Assembly (NCBI GenBank): GCA_021160865.1 | Contig: JAGHBS010000161.1 | Location: 1-14,315, forward strand | Origin: Planctomycetota bacterium | GTDB lineage: Bacteria; Planctomycetota; Phycisphaerae; SM23-33 | Direction: 5' to 3' | Length of the DNA: 14,315 nt | Part shown: piece by piece, positions 8,136 through 14,315 of the stretch | How positions within the stretch are numbered: position 1 is the first letter of the stretch | Layout of the letters: the number at the start of each line of letters is the position of its first letter | The notes under the pieces: model-generated | The model's input: only the letters and a program-made list of their open reading frames with translations | Database searches by the model: none | What the model was told of the DNA's origin: nothing | Translations under genes and position numbers: made by a program

Positions 8136-8192
8136 ATTGTTCTTATACCTCAATATACTAAAGGGCATCTAAAAGAATAGACAATTTCCTTG

Positions 8193-8221
8193 TTGTATAA
8201 CCCAAAAGGCGGTAATATAAT
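8193..8221 (+). promoter_or_regulatory. Promoter P1 of the HU-like gene
   Basis: TTGTAT (8193-8198), a 17-base spacer and a perfect TATAAT (8216-8221) form the best sigma70-type promoter in the window. It gives a leader of about 90 bases before ATG 8319. The -35 half is weak, with 3 of 6 matches. Confidence 0.5.
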
Positions 8222-8247
8222 ATCTATAAGTGAAATAATAAATCCTC

Positions 8248-8276
8248 TTGACGAGGAAGGCCTTATATGGTTTAGT
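8248..8276 (+). promoter_or_regulatory. Possible second promoter P2 of the HU-like gene
   Basis: TTGACG (8248-8253, 5 of 6 to consensus) and TTTAGT (8271-8276, 4 of 6) are 17 bases apart, inside the leader of P1. This would give a leader of about 35 bases. A small hairpin (TCCTC 8243-8247 with GAGGA 8253-8257) overlaps its -35. Motif match only. Confidence 0.35.
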
Positions 8277-8305
8277 GTGTTTATCCTGCAAAACTTCTCA
8301 GTACT

Positions 8306-8310
8306 AAGGA
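8306..8310 (+). promoter_or_regulatory. Ribosome binding site deciding the HU-like start
   Basis: AAGGA lies 8 bases before ATG 8319. It selects this start over the upstream in-frame TTG 8190, which would add 43 residues unlike any HU protein and would lie at or upstream of the P1 promoter. Confidence 0.7.
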
Positions 8311-8318
8311 AGCGAATC

Positions 8319-8615
8319 ATGCGAAATGTAACAAAAAAAGAAATTGTCGATCGGATTGCCGAGCGGTTAGGTGCAAGGCACATTTTGACTAAAAGGATTG
8401 TCCAGGAATTCTTGGACGAGGTTATCAACGAACTTGCCCGGGGTAATCGTCTTGAGTTTCGTGATTTCGGCGTATTTGAAACAAGGATCAGAAAGGCACG
8501 GGCAGCACAGAATCCGAAAACACGCGAACGGGTCGAGGTGCCTGAAAAACGCACCGTAAGGTTCAAAGCGGGCAGATTGATGAGGAAAAAGGTTCAGGAA
8601 CAATACACTGCTTGA
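8319..8615 (+). CDS. HU/IHF family DNA-binding protein
   Basis: This is a 98-residue histone-like protein that bends or wraps DNA as a dimer in the nucleoid. The N-terminal helices begin VTKKEIVDRIA (4-14). The conserved FRDFGVFETR-type beta segment is at about 47-56. The DNA-clamping arm has the intercalating proline P66 in AQNPKT (63-68), and the arm returns through VPEKRTVRFKAG (74-85). Length and layout match single-domain HU/IHF, and the basic arm is complete. ATG 8319 has AAGGA 8 bases upstream. The gene has its own promoter candidates, 183 bases after the GH35 stop, so it is probably transcribed on its own. It ends 7 bases from the convergent dnaE stop, leaving no room for a separate terminator between the two. 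HU versus IHF cannot be decided from the sequence. Confidence 0.94.
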   Translation: MRNVTKKEIVDRIAERLGARHILTKRIVQEFLDEVINELARGNRLEFRDFGVFETRIRKARAAQNPKTRERVEVPEKRTVRFKAGRLMRKKVQEQYTA

Positions 8616-8622
8616 ATGAACC

Positions 8623-11600
8623 TTATCGTGCTTTGCCATTACGCTGAGCCCGGCCGTTTTCACTCGAAGAACTATATTTTCGTGGTACTAATGTGACATT
8701 TTCTTCTTTAACAAATCCGCAAATCTCTTCATAGAATTGCTTATCGGGGGAAATAAACCATTCATCAGAAAGACGAATGCGTACACGTACATCCTGCCTG
8801 ATCGCTGGGGATACTTCCAACTCTACTGGACAACGTCCGCTGAAGCGTTTGAGAATCCTGCCCAACTCATCGAGATGATTTCCATTAGAGGTTTCAGGGA
8901 GGCGAATTCTAACCAATCCGGTAAGTTTGGTGATTGCTTCTTCCACAGAAATTGCATCTTCGACGATAATCTGAAGCCTCTCCCGCCGTTTGTCAATCCT
9001 GCCGGTGAGGAACAGGATATTATCGGTGGTGAGCATATCGGTTAGTCTCTCATAGGCATCCGCGAACACCACGCATTCAGCTGTACCGGTAAGGTCCTCT
9101 ATCGTCATGCTTGCCATTCTTCTTCCTGCTGATCGTCCGCGTTTGGTGATTCGCTTCCTGACGGCGGTAATCATGCACCCTATCACTACCTGCGAGCCGT
9201 CGGGTAAGTCAGCAAGTTCTGCACAGGTAGCCGAGCCGAGCGAATCGAGTTCGCGGGCATACTTTACAAGCGGATGACTGGTCACATAGAAACCGAGTGT
9301 TTCTTTCTCTGCCTGTAATAACTGTGCTTCGCTGAGTGGTTCGACATCGGGAAACCTTGCCGGGGGTAAATCGGCATCTAAACTACTCTGCCCTGAAAGG
9401 GCACCGTGGGTAAAGAAACTCATTTGCCCGCTTCGTTCATCCTGGGCTGCAGCGTTGCCCATTTCGATTGCAGCATCCACTGCGGCTAACATCGCTGCAC
9501 GGTGGGCACCAAGGGAGTCAAATGCTCCACACTTTATCAATGCCTCAATCGTAGCACGATTCACTACGCGAAGGTCTACGGTTCGGCAAAAGTGATACAG
9601 GTCGCGAAATTTGCCAACTTTTTTTCTTGCTTCGATAATCGCTTCAACCGCCCTTGAGCCAACTCCTTTCACCGCTGTCAATCCGAAACGAATTGCATTA
9701 CCATCGGGGGTAAAATCAGCGCCTGAAAGGTTTATATCAGGTGGAAGGATTGAAATGCCCATCCTCCTTGCCTCTTCCATGTACTCGACGACCTTTTCGG
9801 TATCCCCACTCTCGAAGGTCAGAAGTGCTGCCATAAACTCGCAAGGCCAGTACCGCTTGAAATAAGCCGTTTGATACGCCACAATCGCGTATCTGGTTGA
9901 ATGTGCCTTGTTGAACCCATAGCCAGCAAATCGCATAATCAGATCGAAAAGGTACTGAGCCTCTTCAATGGAAATTCCATTCTCCCGGGCACCGGAGATA
10001 AAGTTCTTTCGCTCAGCCGCTATTACATCCTGGTTCTTCTTGGAAATAGCCTTTATCAGCGTCAAGGCAGTATTTAGGGGCAACTTCCCCAGGCGATTTA
10101 AAACTTGCATTACCTGTTCCTGATAAACCATTATCCCATAAGTTTCCGACAAGATGTCATCTACCAATGGATGAACCGATGGAACGGGTTCGCTACCTTC
10201 TTTGCGATTACAATACGATGGGATTAGTTCCATCGGGCCTGGGCGGTACATAGCATTGGCAGCAATGAGATCCTCGATACGATCAGGCTTCATTTGTCTA
10301 AGCAATTCCCGCATCCCTGCAGATTCAAATTGAAAGACCCCTTTCGTCTGGCCGGTACGGAACAATTCAAAGACATTTTGATCGTCAAGTGGGATGGTCT
10401 CAGGGTCAATATCCTTGCCTGTAGACTGTAAGACAAGGTCTCTTGCTCGTTGAATTGTCGTAAGCGTCTTTAATCCGAGCAAATCCATCTTCATCAAGCC
10501 GACCTTATCGCACGTTGGACCATCCCACTGGGTAATTGCATCTTCGCTATCAGCCTGTCTGCAGAGCGGGACGAAGTTTTCCAGCGGTTTATCAGCAATG
10601 ATGATACCAGCAGCGTGGACGCCAGCATGGCGGGCAAGACCCTCAAGTTTGCGGGCGTGATCGAAAAGTTCCTTCACACGGGGATCATTACGATAAAGTT
10701 CCTGTAAGGATGGTTCTGACTTCAATGCCTCATCTATGGTCATACCGAGGGATTCTGGAATCTTCTTTGCGATGGCATCAACTTCCGGAAGCGGCAAATC
10801 CAGCACTCTGCCAACATCACGAATAACCGCACGGGCCTTGAGGGTACCGAAGGTGATAATCTGGGCAACGTGTCCGTACTTATTCCGAACGTACTCAAGT
10901 ACTTTTGACCTGCCTTCCTGACAGATGTCAATGTCGAAGTCGGGGGCATCTGGTCTTTGAATATCGGTGAATCGCTCGAATAATAAACCGTATTTGATTG
11001 GGTCAACGTCGCTGATACCTAAACAATACCCCATTAGAGTAGCACAGCCGCTGCCTCTTGCACCGCAGGGAATCCCTTTTGAACGAGCATAATTGACGAA
11101 GTCCTGAACAATAAGCACGTAGGATGAATATCCCTTCGCCTCGATTACTGAAAGTTCCCGTTCAAGTCGGCGTCGATATTCTTCGGGAATATCATCTCCA
11201 AATCGCCTCTTCAAGCCCGCCTCGCAAAGATAACGAAGATACTCATAGGGCGGCTGACCATCGGGCGTGGCAAAATGCGGTAAATGCTTCTGTGAAAAAT
11301 CCAGCCGAACATCGCACATCTCAGCTATGGCAAGTGTGTTATCAGCAGCCTGGAGGTAATCGTGAAATGCTTGGCGCATCTCGAGAGGACTTTTTAGATA
11401 AAGTTGAGGCGAGTACTTCATTGCCCCGCCTTCAGCAAGGGTCTTACCGGTGGAAATGCACGTCAGGACCTCATGGCTTGGTTTATCATCAGCAGTGAGA
11501 AAATGAACATCGTTTGTCCCCACTATCCTGATGCCCAATTTCTTCCCCAGGGCAATCAACTTGGGATTGACTTCTTCTTGCTCAGGAAGGGATTGATTCT

Positions 11601-12129
11601 GAATTTCCAGAAAGAACCTCTCAGACCCAAAAATATCGAGATATTCCTTGGCGATGCTCTCAGCCTTTTCATCCTGGCCGGCAAGTAAGGCAGCTGGTAT
11701 TTCTCCGCTCATACAAGCGGAGGTACAGATTAGTCCTTCGTTGAACTCGCCAAGCAATTCGCGGTCAATGCGCGGTCGGTAATAAAATCCCTCCAGATAT
11801 GCTCTACTTGAAAGACGAATAAGATTCTGCCAGCCTTTCTCATTCATCGCCAGCAGGATAATGTGATAAGATGCCTCAGATATTCCCCCAGCAGATTGAT
11901 CGAACCGACTTGTCGGAGAAATATACGCCTCGATACCAAGAATAGGTTTTATCCCCGACGATACACAGGCAGTATAGAACTCTATCGCACCAAAAAGATT
12001 ACCGTGATCAGTCAATGCCAGGGCATCCATTCCCATTTCCTTGGCGCGATTAACCAGCGAGCTGATACGATTGGCACCGTCGAGAAGCGAGTATTCCGAA
12101 TGGACATGAAGATGTACAAACCCATCCAT
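8623..12129 (-). CDS. dnaE: DNA polymerase III alpha subunit
   Basis: This is the replicative polymerase of the DnaE1 type, 1168 residues, close to the usual length. An N-terminal PHP domain starts with HLHVH (6-10) and runs through TDHG (40-43) to NDVHF (206-210). The class C polymerase core has ARGSG (357-361), the catalytic D399 and D401 in PDFDID (396-401), and D549 in KMDLLGL (547-553). These match the spacing of the E. coli triad closely. A helix-hairpin-helix region lies at about 814-872 and an OB-fold at about 973-1060, followed by a short C-terminal domain that ends in a basic tail. All nine expected PHP metal ligands appear present, so proofreading by the PHP site is possible. I chose ATG 12129 because FVHLHVHS starts 3 residues later; a TTG at 12150 is in frame with no advantage. 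GGAGAA lies 11 bases upstream. truB is upstream on the same strand, 174 bases away. Confidence 0.97.
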   Translation of the reverse strand: MDGFVHLHVHSEYSLLDGANRISSLVNRAKEMGMDALALTDHGNLFGAIEFYTACVSSGIKPILGIEAYISPTSRFDQSAGGISEASYHIILLAMNEKGWQNLIRLSSRAYLEGFYYRPRIDRELLGEFNEGLICTSACMSGEIPAALLAGQDEKAESIAKEYLDIFGSERFFLEIQNQSLPEQEEVNPKLIALGKKLGIRIVGTNDVHFLTADDKPSHEVLTCISTGKTLAEGGAMKYSPQLYLKSPLEMRQAFHDYLQAADNTLAIAEMCDVRLDFSQKHLPHFATPDGQPPYEYLRYLCEAGLKRRFGDDIPEEYRRRLERELSVIEAKGYSSYVLIVQDFVNYARSKGIPCGARGSGCATLMGYCLGISDVDPIKYGLLFERFTDIQRPDAPDFDIDICQEGRSKVLEYVRNKYGHVAQIITFGTLKARAVIRDVGRVLDLPLPEVDAIAKKIPESLGMTIDEALKSEPSLQELYRNDPRVKELFDHARKLEGLARHAGVHAAGIIIADKPLENFVPLCRQADSEDAITQWDGPTCDKVGLMKMDLLGLKTLTTIQRARDLVLQSTGKDIDPETIPLDDQNVFELFRTGQTKGVFQFESAGMRELLRQMKPDRIEDLIAANAMYRPGPMELIPSYCNRKEGSEPVPSVHPLVDDILSETYGIMVYQEQVMQVLNRLGKLPLNTALTLIKAISKKNQDVIAAERKNFISGARENGISIEEAQYLFDLIMRFAGYGFNKAHSTRYAIVAYQTAYFKRYWPCEFMAALLTFESGDTEKVVEYMEEARRMGISILPPDINLSGADFTPDGNAIRFGLTAVKGVGSRAVEAIIEARKKVGKFRDLYHFCRTVDLRVVNRATIEALIKCGAFDSLGAHRAAMLAAVDAAIEMGNAAAQDERSGQMSFFTHGALSGQSSLDADLPPARFPDVEPLSEAQLLQAEKETLGFYVTSHPLVKYARELDSLGSATCAELADLPDGSQVVIGCMITAVRKRITKRGRSAGRRMASMTIEDLTGTAECVVFADAYERLTDMLTTDNILFLTGRIDKRRERLQIIVEDAISVEEAITKLTGLVRIRLPETSNGNHLDELGRILKRFSGRCPVELEVSPAIRQDVRVRIRLSDEWFISPDKQFYEEICGFVKEENVTLVPRKYSSSSENGRAQRNGKAR

Positions 12130-12225
12130 GGCTACTTTATTTCTCCGCAAAAATCATCTTACTAACCGAGAAGGAACTATGCGTCTATTATGTAAAAACC
12201 TCTCAGTCGAGATATTTCTTTCAGT

Positions 12226-12234
12226 AATATAGCA
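12226..12234 (-). promoter_or_regulatory. Possible extended -10 promoter of dnaE
   Basis: On the minus strand TGC followed by TATATT (12231-12226) is an extended -10 element, 5 of 6 to TATAAT with the TGn motif. No good -35 lies upstream. It would give dnaE a leader of about 90 bases and expression independent of truB. Confidence 0.35.
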
Positions 12235-12303
12235 CCACCTCGGCGTTCATTCCAGAACCTATTTTGACATCCCCGAAATTCACAAATTCAGCAATTACCA
12301 GGT

Positions 12304-13206
12304 TTATTTCATAAAAACCTTCACGGGTTTGAATAGTCTTTCTCTTTTCTCATCGGGTTTGATAATCGCCAATAGATTTCCATCCTTATCAACTGCACCA
12401 AAGATATCTCCGAAGTCGGTTTCCCACGGAATAGCCTGGGCAACAGATTTACTCAGGGATGTTGGTAGTCCCCTTCTCAGTCGGCAAGCCTGACCTGGGG
12501 TTATGACTACCCGACATTGAGGGGGTATCACCTCAACAGGCTGGATAAGGTATTGTTCAATCGTATCAGGATGAATGTCTGTGAGTTTTACCGAAGCATC
12601 TATACCGAACGGTCCGATTGCTTCACGGACTATTCTCTCGCAATATGCGCCGATTGAGAGTTTTTCGCCGATATCCCGCACGAGGCTTCGGACGTAAGTG
12701 CCGCTGCTGCAAGAAAGTCTCAATTGAAGGTATGGATATTCATACTCAATTACTTCGATATTATGGATGGTAACCGGCTTGGGACATAAATCCAACGTCT
12801 TACCGGCACGGGCGAGTTGATACGCTCGCTTCCCAGCCACTTTCACTGCTGAATATGCAGGTGGAGTTTGCTTAATCGTACCGATAAACTCATTGACAAC
12901 TTTCTTTATTTCGTCCAACATTGGCGGGGAAGATACTTCGACTTGCTCGATTTCACCTTCAGCATCGTCAGTAGTACTTCTTGCCCCAAGTCTGGCGACG
13001 GTGAAGTAGCGCTTGGGATGCTGCTGAATTAATTCGACGAACCTGGTTGCTTTGCCGAGGCATATAATCAAAACCCCCTCAGCCATCGGATCAAGCGTGC
13101 CTGCATGGCCAACCTTAACCTTCTTGCCAACGATGCCCTTGATATGGCGGATTGCATCGTAACTACTCTTGCCCACTGGTTTGCACACATTCAGTAAGGC
13201 GAACAT
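12304..13206 (-). CDS. truB: tRNA pseudouridine(55) synthase
   Basis: TruB makes pseudouridine at position 55 in the T-loop of tRNAs. The protein has 300 residues, the normal length. The catalytic aspartate is D39 in GHAGTLDP (33-40), and the preceding NVCKPVGKSSYD (6-17) is the typical N-terminus. The RNA-binding motifs follow, with TPPAYSAVKVAG in the middle and SGTYVRSLVRDIG after it. The C-terminal 70 or so residues look like a PUA-type domain (with VVITPGQACRLRRG). ATG 13206 places the conserved core at residue 4. A longer frame back to ATG 13341 adds 45 residues that do not look like TruB and have no ribosome binding site. The GGAG before ATG 13206 is only 2 bases away, so initiation may be weak. 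Its usual translation-gene neighbours (rbfA, infB, rpsO) are absent from the window. Confidence 0.96.
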   Translation of the reverse strand: MFALLNVCKPVGKSSYDAIRHIKGIVGKKVKVGHAGTLDPMAEGVLIICLGKATRFVELIQQHPKRYFTVARLGARSTTDDAEGEIEQVEVSSPPMLDEIKKVVNEFIGTIKQTPPAYSAVKVAGKRAYQLARAGKTLDLCPKPVTIHNIEVIEYEYPYLQLRLSCSSGTYVRSLVRDIGEKLSIGAYCERIVREAIGPFGIDASVKLTDIHPDTIEQYLIQPVEVIPPQCRVVITPGQACRLRRGLPTSLSKSVAQAIPWETDFGDIFGAVDKDGNLLAIIKPDEKRERLFKPVKVFMK

Positions 13207-13260
13207 AACTCCGATTAAACACTTATACAATCCGAGGTGAAGAAAAATCTCTGCGCCAAC

Positions 13261-13266
13261 AGGAGG
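13261..13266 (+). promoter_or_regulatory. Perfect AGGAGG upstream of a 29-codon ORF
   Basis: AGGAGG lies 4 bases before ATG 13271. It is the strongest Shine-Dalgarno sequence in the window, and the only start it serves is that of the short ORF. Confidence 0.5.
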
Positions 13267-13270
13267 ACTA

Positions 13271-13360
13271 ATGAGCCTCACCAACCAATCATTGATAAAA
13301 TCACATCCATTTATTCTGCAAGTGAATATCGAAGAGTACATTACCGATAATTATCTGTGA
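13271..13360 (+). CDS. Possible short protein (29 residues), unknown function
   Basis: I do not recognise this product. It starts MSLTNQSLIKSH and ends EEYITDNYL, with a mildly acidic C-terminus and no membrane segment or cysteine motif. Support comes from the perfect AGGAGG 4 bases upstream and from its position 44 bases before the GAF-HD-GYP gene on the same strand. A five-codon ORF with its own GGGGAGAAAGG (ATG 13376 to TAA 13393) follows, so the region could be a translated leader controlling the HD-GYP gene. It lies in the upstream region of truB, on the opposite strand. No promoter was identified. It could equally be a chance reading frame. Confidence 0.3.
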   Translation: MSLTNQSLIKSHPFILQVNIEEYITDNYL

Positions 13361-13404
13361 GGTCGGGGAGAAAGGATGGACAAACTCAATTAAGGGCGCT
13401 TCTG

Positions 13405-14315
13405 ATGAAAAATCAAATCGCTGTTCCCGAAGCAAAGTTTTTCAATCGAGCTGAATTGCTGGAAAACCTCTTGCAGATAAGCATTGCCCTATCGGCAAGT
13501 CGCGATCGACGAGAAATGCTCGAGATGATCCTCACTGAGGCACGCAGATTAACCAACGCTCAAGCAGGTACACTTTACATCAAACATCAGGATCAACTCC
13601 AATTCGTCGTCGCGCAAAACGATGTAATCGACCTTTCAACCATTAATAATAAACTCATTGGCAGGAGCATAAAAATCGCGAACAATTCCCTCGCCGGTTT
13701 TGCTGCTCTTACTGGAAGGATTGTCAATATCCCTGATTCTCATCATCTTGCCAGCGGTGCGCCATTCAGAATAAACCGTGATCTCGATCAAACCACTGGC
13801 TATGATACCCGAAGCATTCTCGCTATCCCGCTGAAATGCCCTGACGGCGAGGTCGTTGGTGTGTTGCAATTGATTAACTGCCTTGGGCACGATGGGGCCA
13901 TCGTACCATTCCAACTTCATCAGGATCAGCCCATAATGTCGCTTGCTTCAATGGCAGCGGTAAGCATACACAATCTTCTCCTGACTGAACGACTCAAACG
14001 GGCAAATCTCGATACTATTATCCGTTTGAGCGTCATTGCAGAATTCCGCGACCGTGGTACTGCCCAGCATATCAAGCGAATCAGCCATATTTCAACCCTG
14101 ATAGCAAGGGCGATGAAACTCGACGATGAACAAGTAGAACTTATCCAGAGCGCCTCACCAATGCACGATATTGGTAAGATAGGTATACCCGATTCCATCC
14201 TTCTCAAGCCAGGGCCGCTAACAGACGAGGAACGAAAAATCGTAGAAAAACATACTATTATCGGTGGGGAAATCCTTGCGAATCCCACAAATGACCTGAT
14301 GATAACTGCCCGTGA
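13405..14315 (+). CDS. GAF-HD-GYP protein (putative cyclic-di-GMP phosphodiesterase), 3' end missing
   Basis: The visible 303 residues hold an N-terminal GAF sensor domain at about 20-195, followed by the start of an HD-GYP domain. HD-GYP domains usually hydrolyse cyclic di-GMP to GMP. Seen here are the first metal histidine H222 in AQHIKRIS, the HD pair H254-D255 in MHDIGKIGIPD, LLKPGPLTDEE, and H283 in the EKHTIIGGEIL motif. The window ends before the GYP motif itself, so activity is inferred. There is no membrane segment, so the protein looks cytoplasmic with a small-molecule-sensing GAF domain. ATG 13405 has AAGGG 8 bases upstream. An unrelated five-codon ORF (ATG 13376 to TAA 13393) with a stronger Shine-Dalgarno comes just before it. 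It is divergent from truB. The ligand of the GAF domain cannot be read from the sequence. Confidence 0.9.
   Translation, partial: MKNQIAVPEAKFFNRAELLENLLQISIALSASRDRREMLEMILTEARRLTNAQAGTLYIKHQDQLQFVVAQNDVIDLSTINNKLIGRSIKIANNSLAGFAALTGRIVNIPDSHHLASGAPFRINRDLDQTTGYDTRSILAIPLKCPDGEVVGVLQLINCLGHDGAIVPFQLHQDQPIMSLASMAAVSIHNLLLTERLKRANLDTIIRLSVIAEFRDRGTAQHIKRISHISTLIARAMKLDDEQVELIQSASPMHDIGKIGIPDSILLKPGPLTDEERKIVEKHTIIGGEILANPTNDLMITAR

Noticed and set aside
8133..8190. Inverted repeat AAATTGT and ACAATTT after the GH35 stop as a terminator
   Set aside because: Only 7 A/T-rich pairs with a loop of about 40 bases and no T-run; too weak for a rho-independent terminator.
8190..8318. 43-residue extension of the HU-like protein from TTG 8190
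   Set aside because: It lies over the best promoter in the window, and ATG 8319 has a well placed AAGGA.
12267..12300. Plus-strand TTGACA near 12273 as a promoter
   Set aside because: A perfect -35 but no -10 at 16-18 bases, and it points into the antisense of truB.
13207..13341. 45-residue N-terminal extension of TruB from ATG 13341
   Set aside because: The extension is unlike TruB, lacks a ribosome binding site and overlaps the upstream regulatory region; the conserved core starts right after ATG 13206.

Overview
The window is bacterial chromosome of moderate GC content. It carries housekeeping genes (dnaE, truB, an HU/IHF-type protein) next to sugar-enzyme genes and the start of a signalling gene. 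The large ferredoxin-dependent 2-oxoacid oxidoreductase gene points to an anaerobic or micro-oxic organism. The gene mix (orphan DUF58 protein, GH35, GH130, GAF-HD-GYP) would fit Planctomycetota or a similar deep lineage. That placement is a guess from overall protein character; there is no rRNA or other marker here to settle it.

Layout. (1) Positions 1-1923, minus strand: an indolepyruvate:ferredoxin oxidoreductase alpha-like gene whose 3' end lies outside the window. (2) Positions 2171-5102, plus strand: three co-directional genes encoding an aldo/keto reductase, a DUF58 (von Willebrand A-like) protein with a complete MIDAS metal site, and a GH130-family mannoside phosphorylase or hydrolase. 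(3) A 370-bp gap with a possible promoter, then a large GH35 beta-galactosidase-like gene (5475-8135). (4) An HU/IHF-like gene (8319-8615) preceded by one, perhaps two, sigma70-type promoters. (5) dnaE (8623-12129) on the minus strand, convergent with the HU gene with 7 bp between the stops, and truB (12304-13206) upstream of it on the same strand. (6) A 198-bp divergent region holding a short ORF with a perfect AGGAGG, then a GAF-HD-GYP gene (13405 to the window end), cut before the GYP motif.

How the genes may work together. GH130 and GH35 both lack an export signal, so they probably trim imported beta-mannosides or beta-galactosides in the cytoplasm, and the aldo/keto reductase may handle a released sugar or carbonyl product. 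The DUF58 protein has no MoxR-type ATPase next to it, although such a partner is usual. The oxidoreductase would feed electrons from aryl-pyruvates to ferredoxin. DnaE and TruB are core functions.

I found no mobile element, tRNA, rRNA, CRISPR array or clear rho-independent terminator. I did not find a convincing new multi-gene system. The points most worth checking are the short ORF upstream of the HD-GYP gene, the orphan DUF58 gene inside a sugar-enzyme cluster, the altered catalytic motif of the GH130 protein, and the apparently complete PHP metal site of DnaE.
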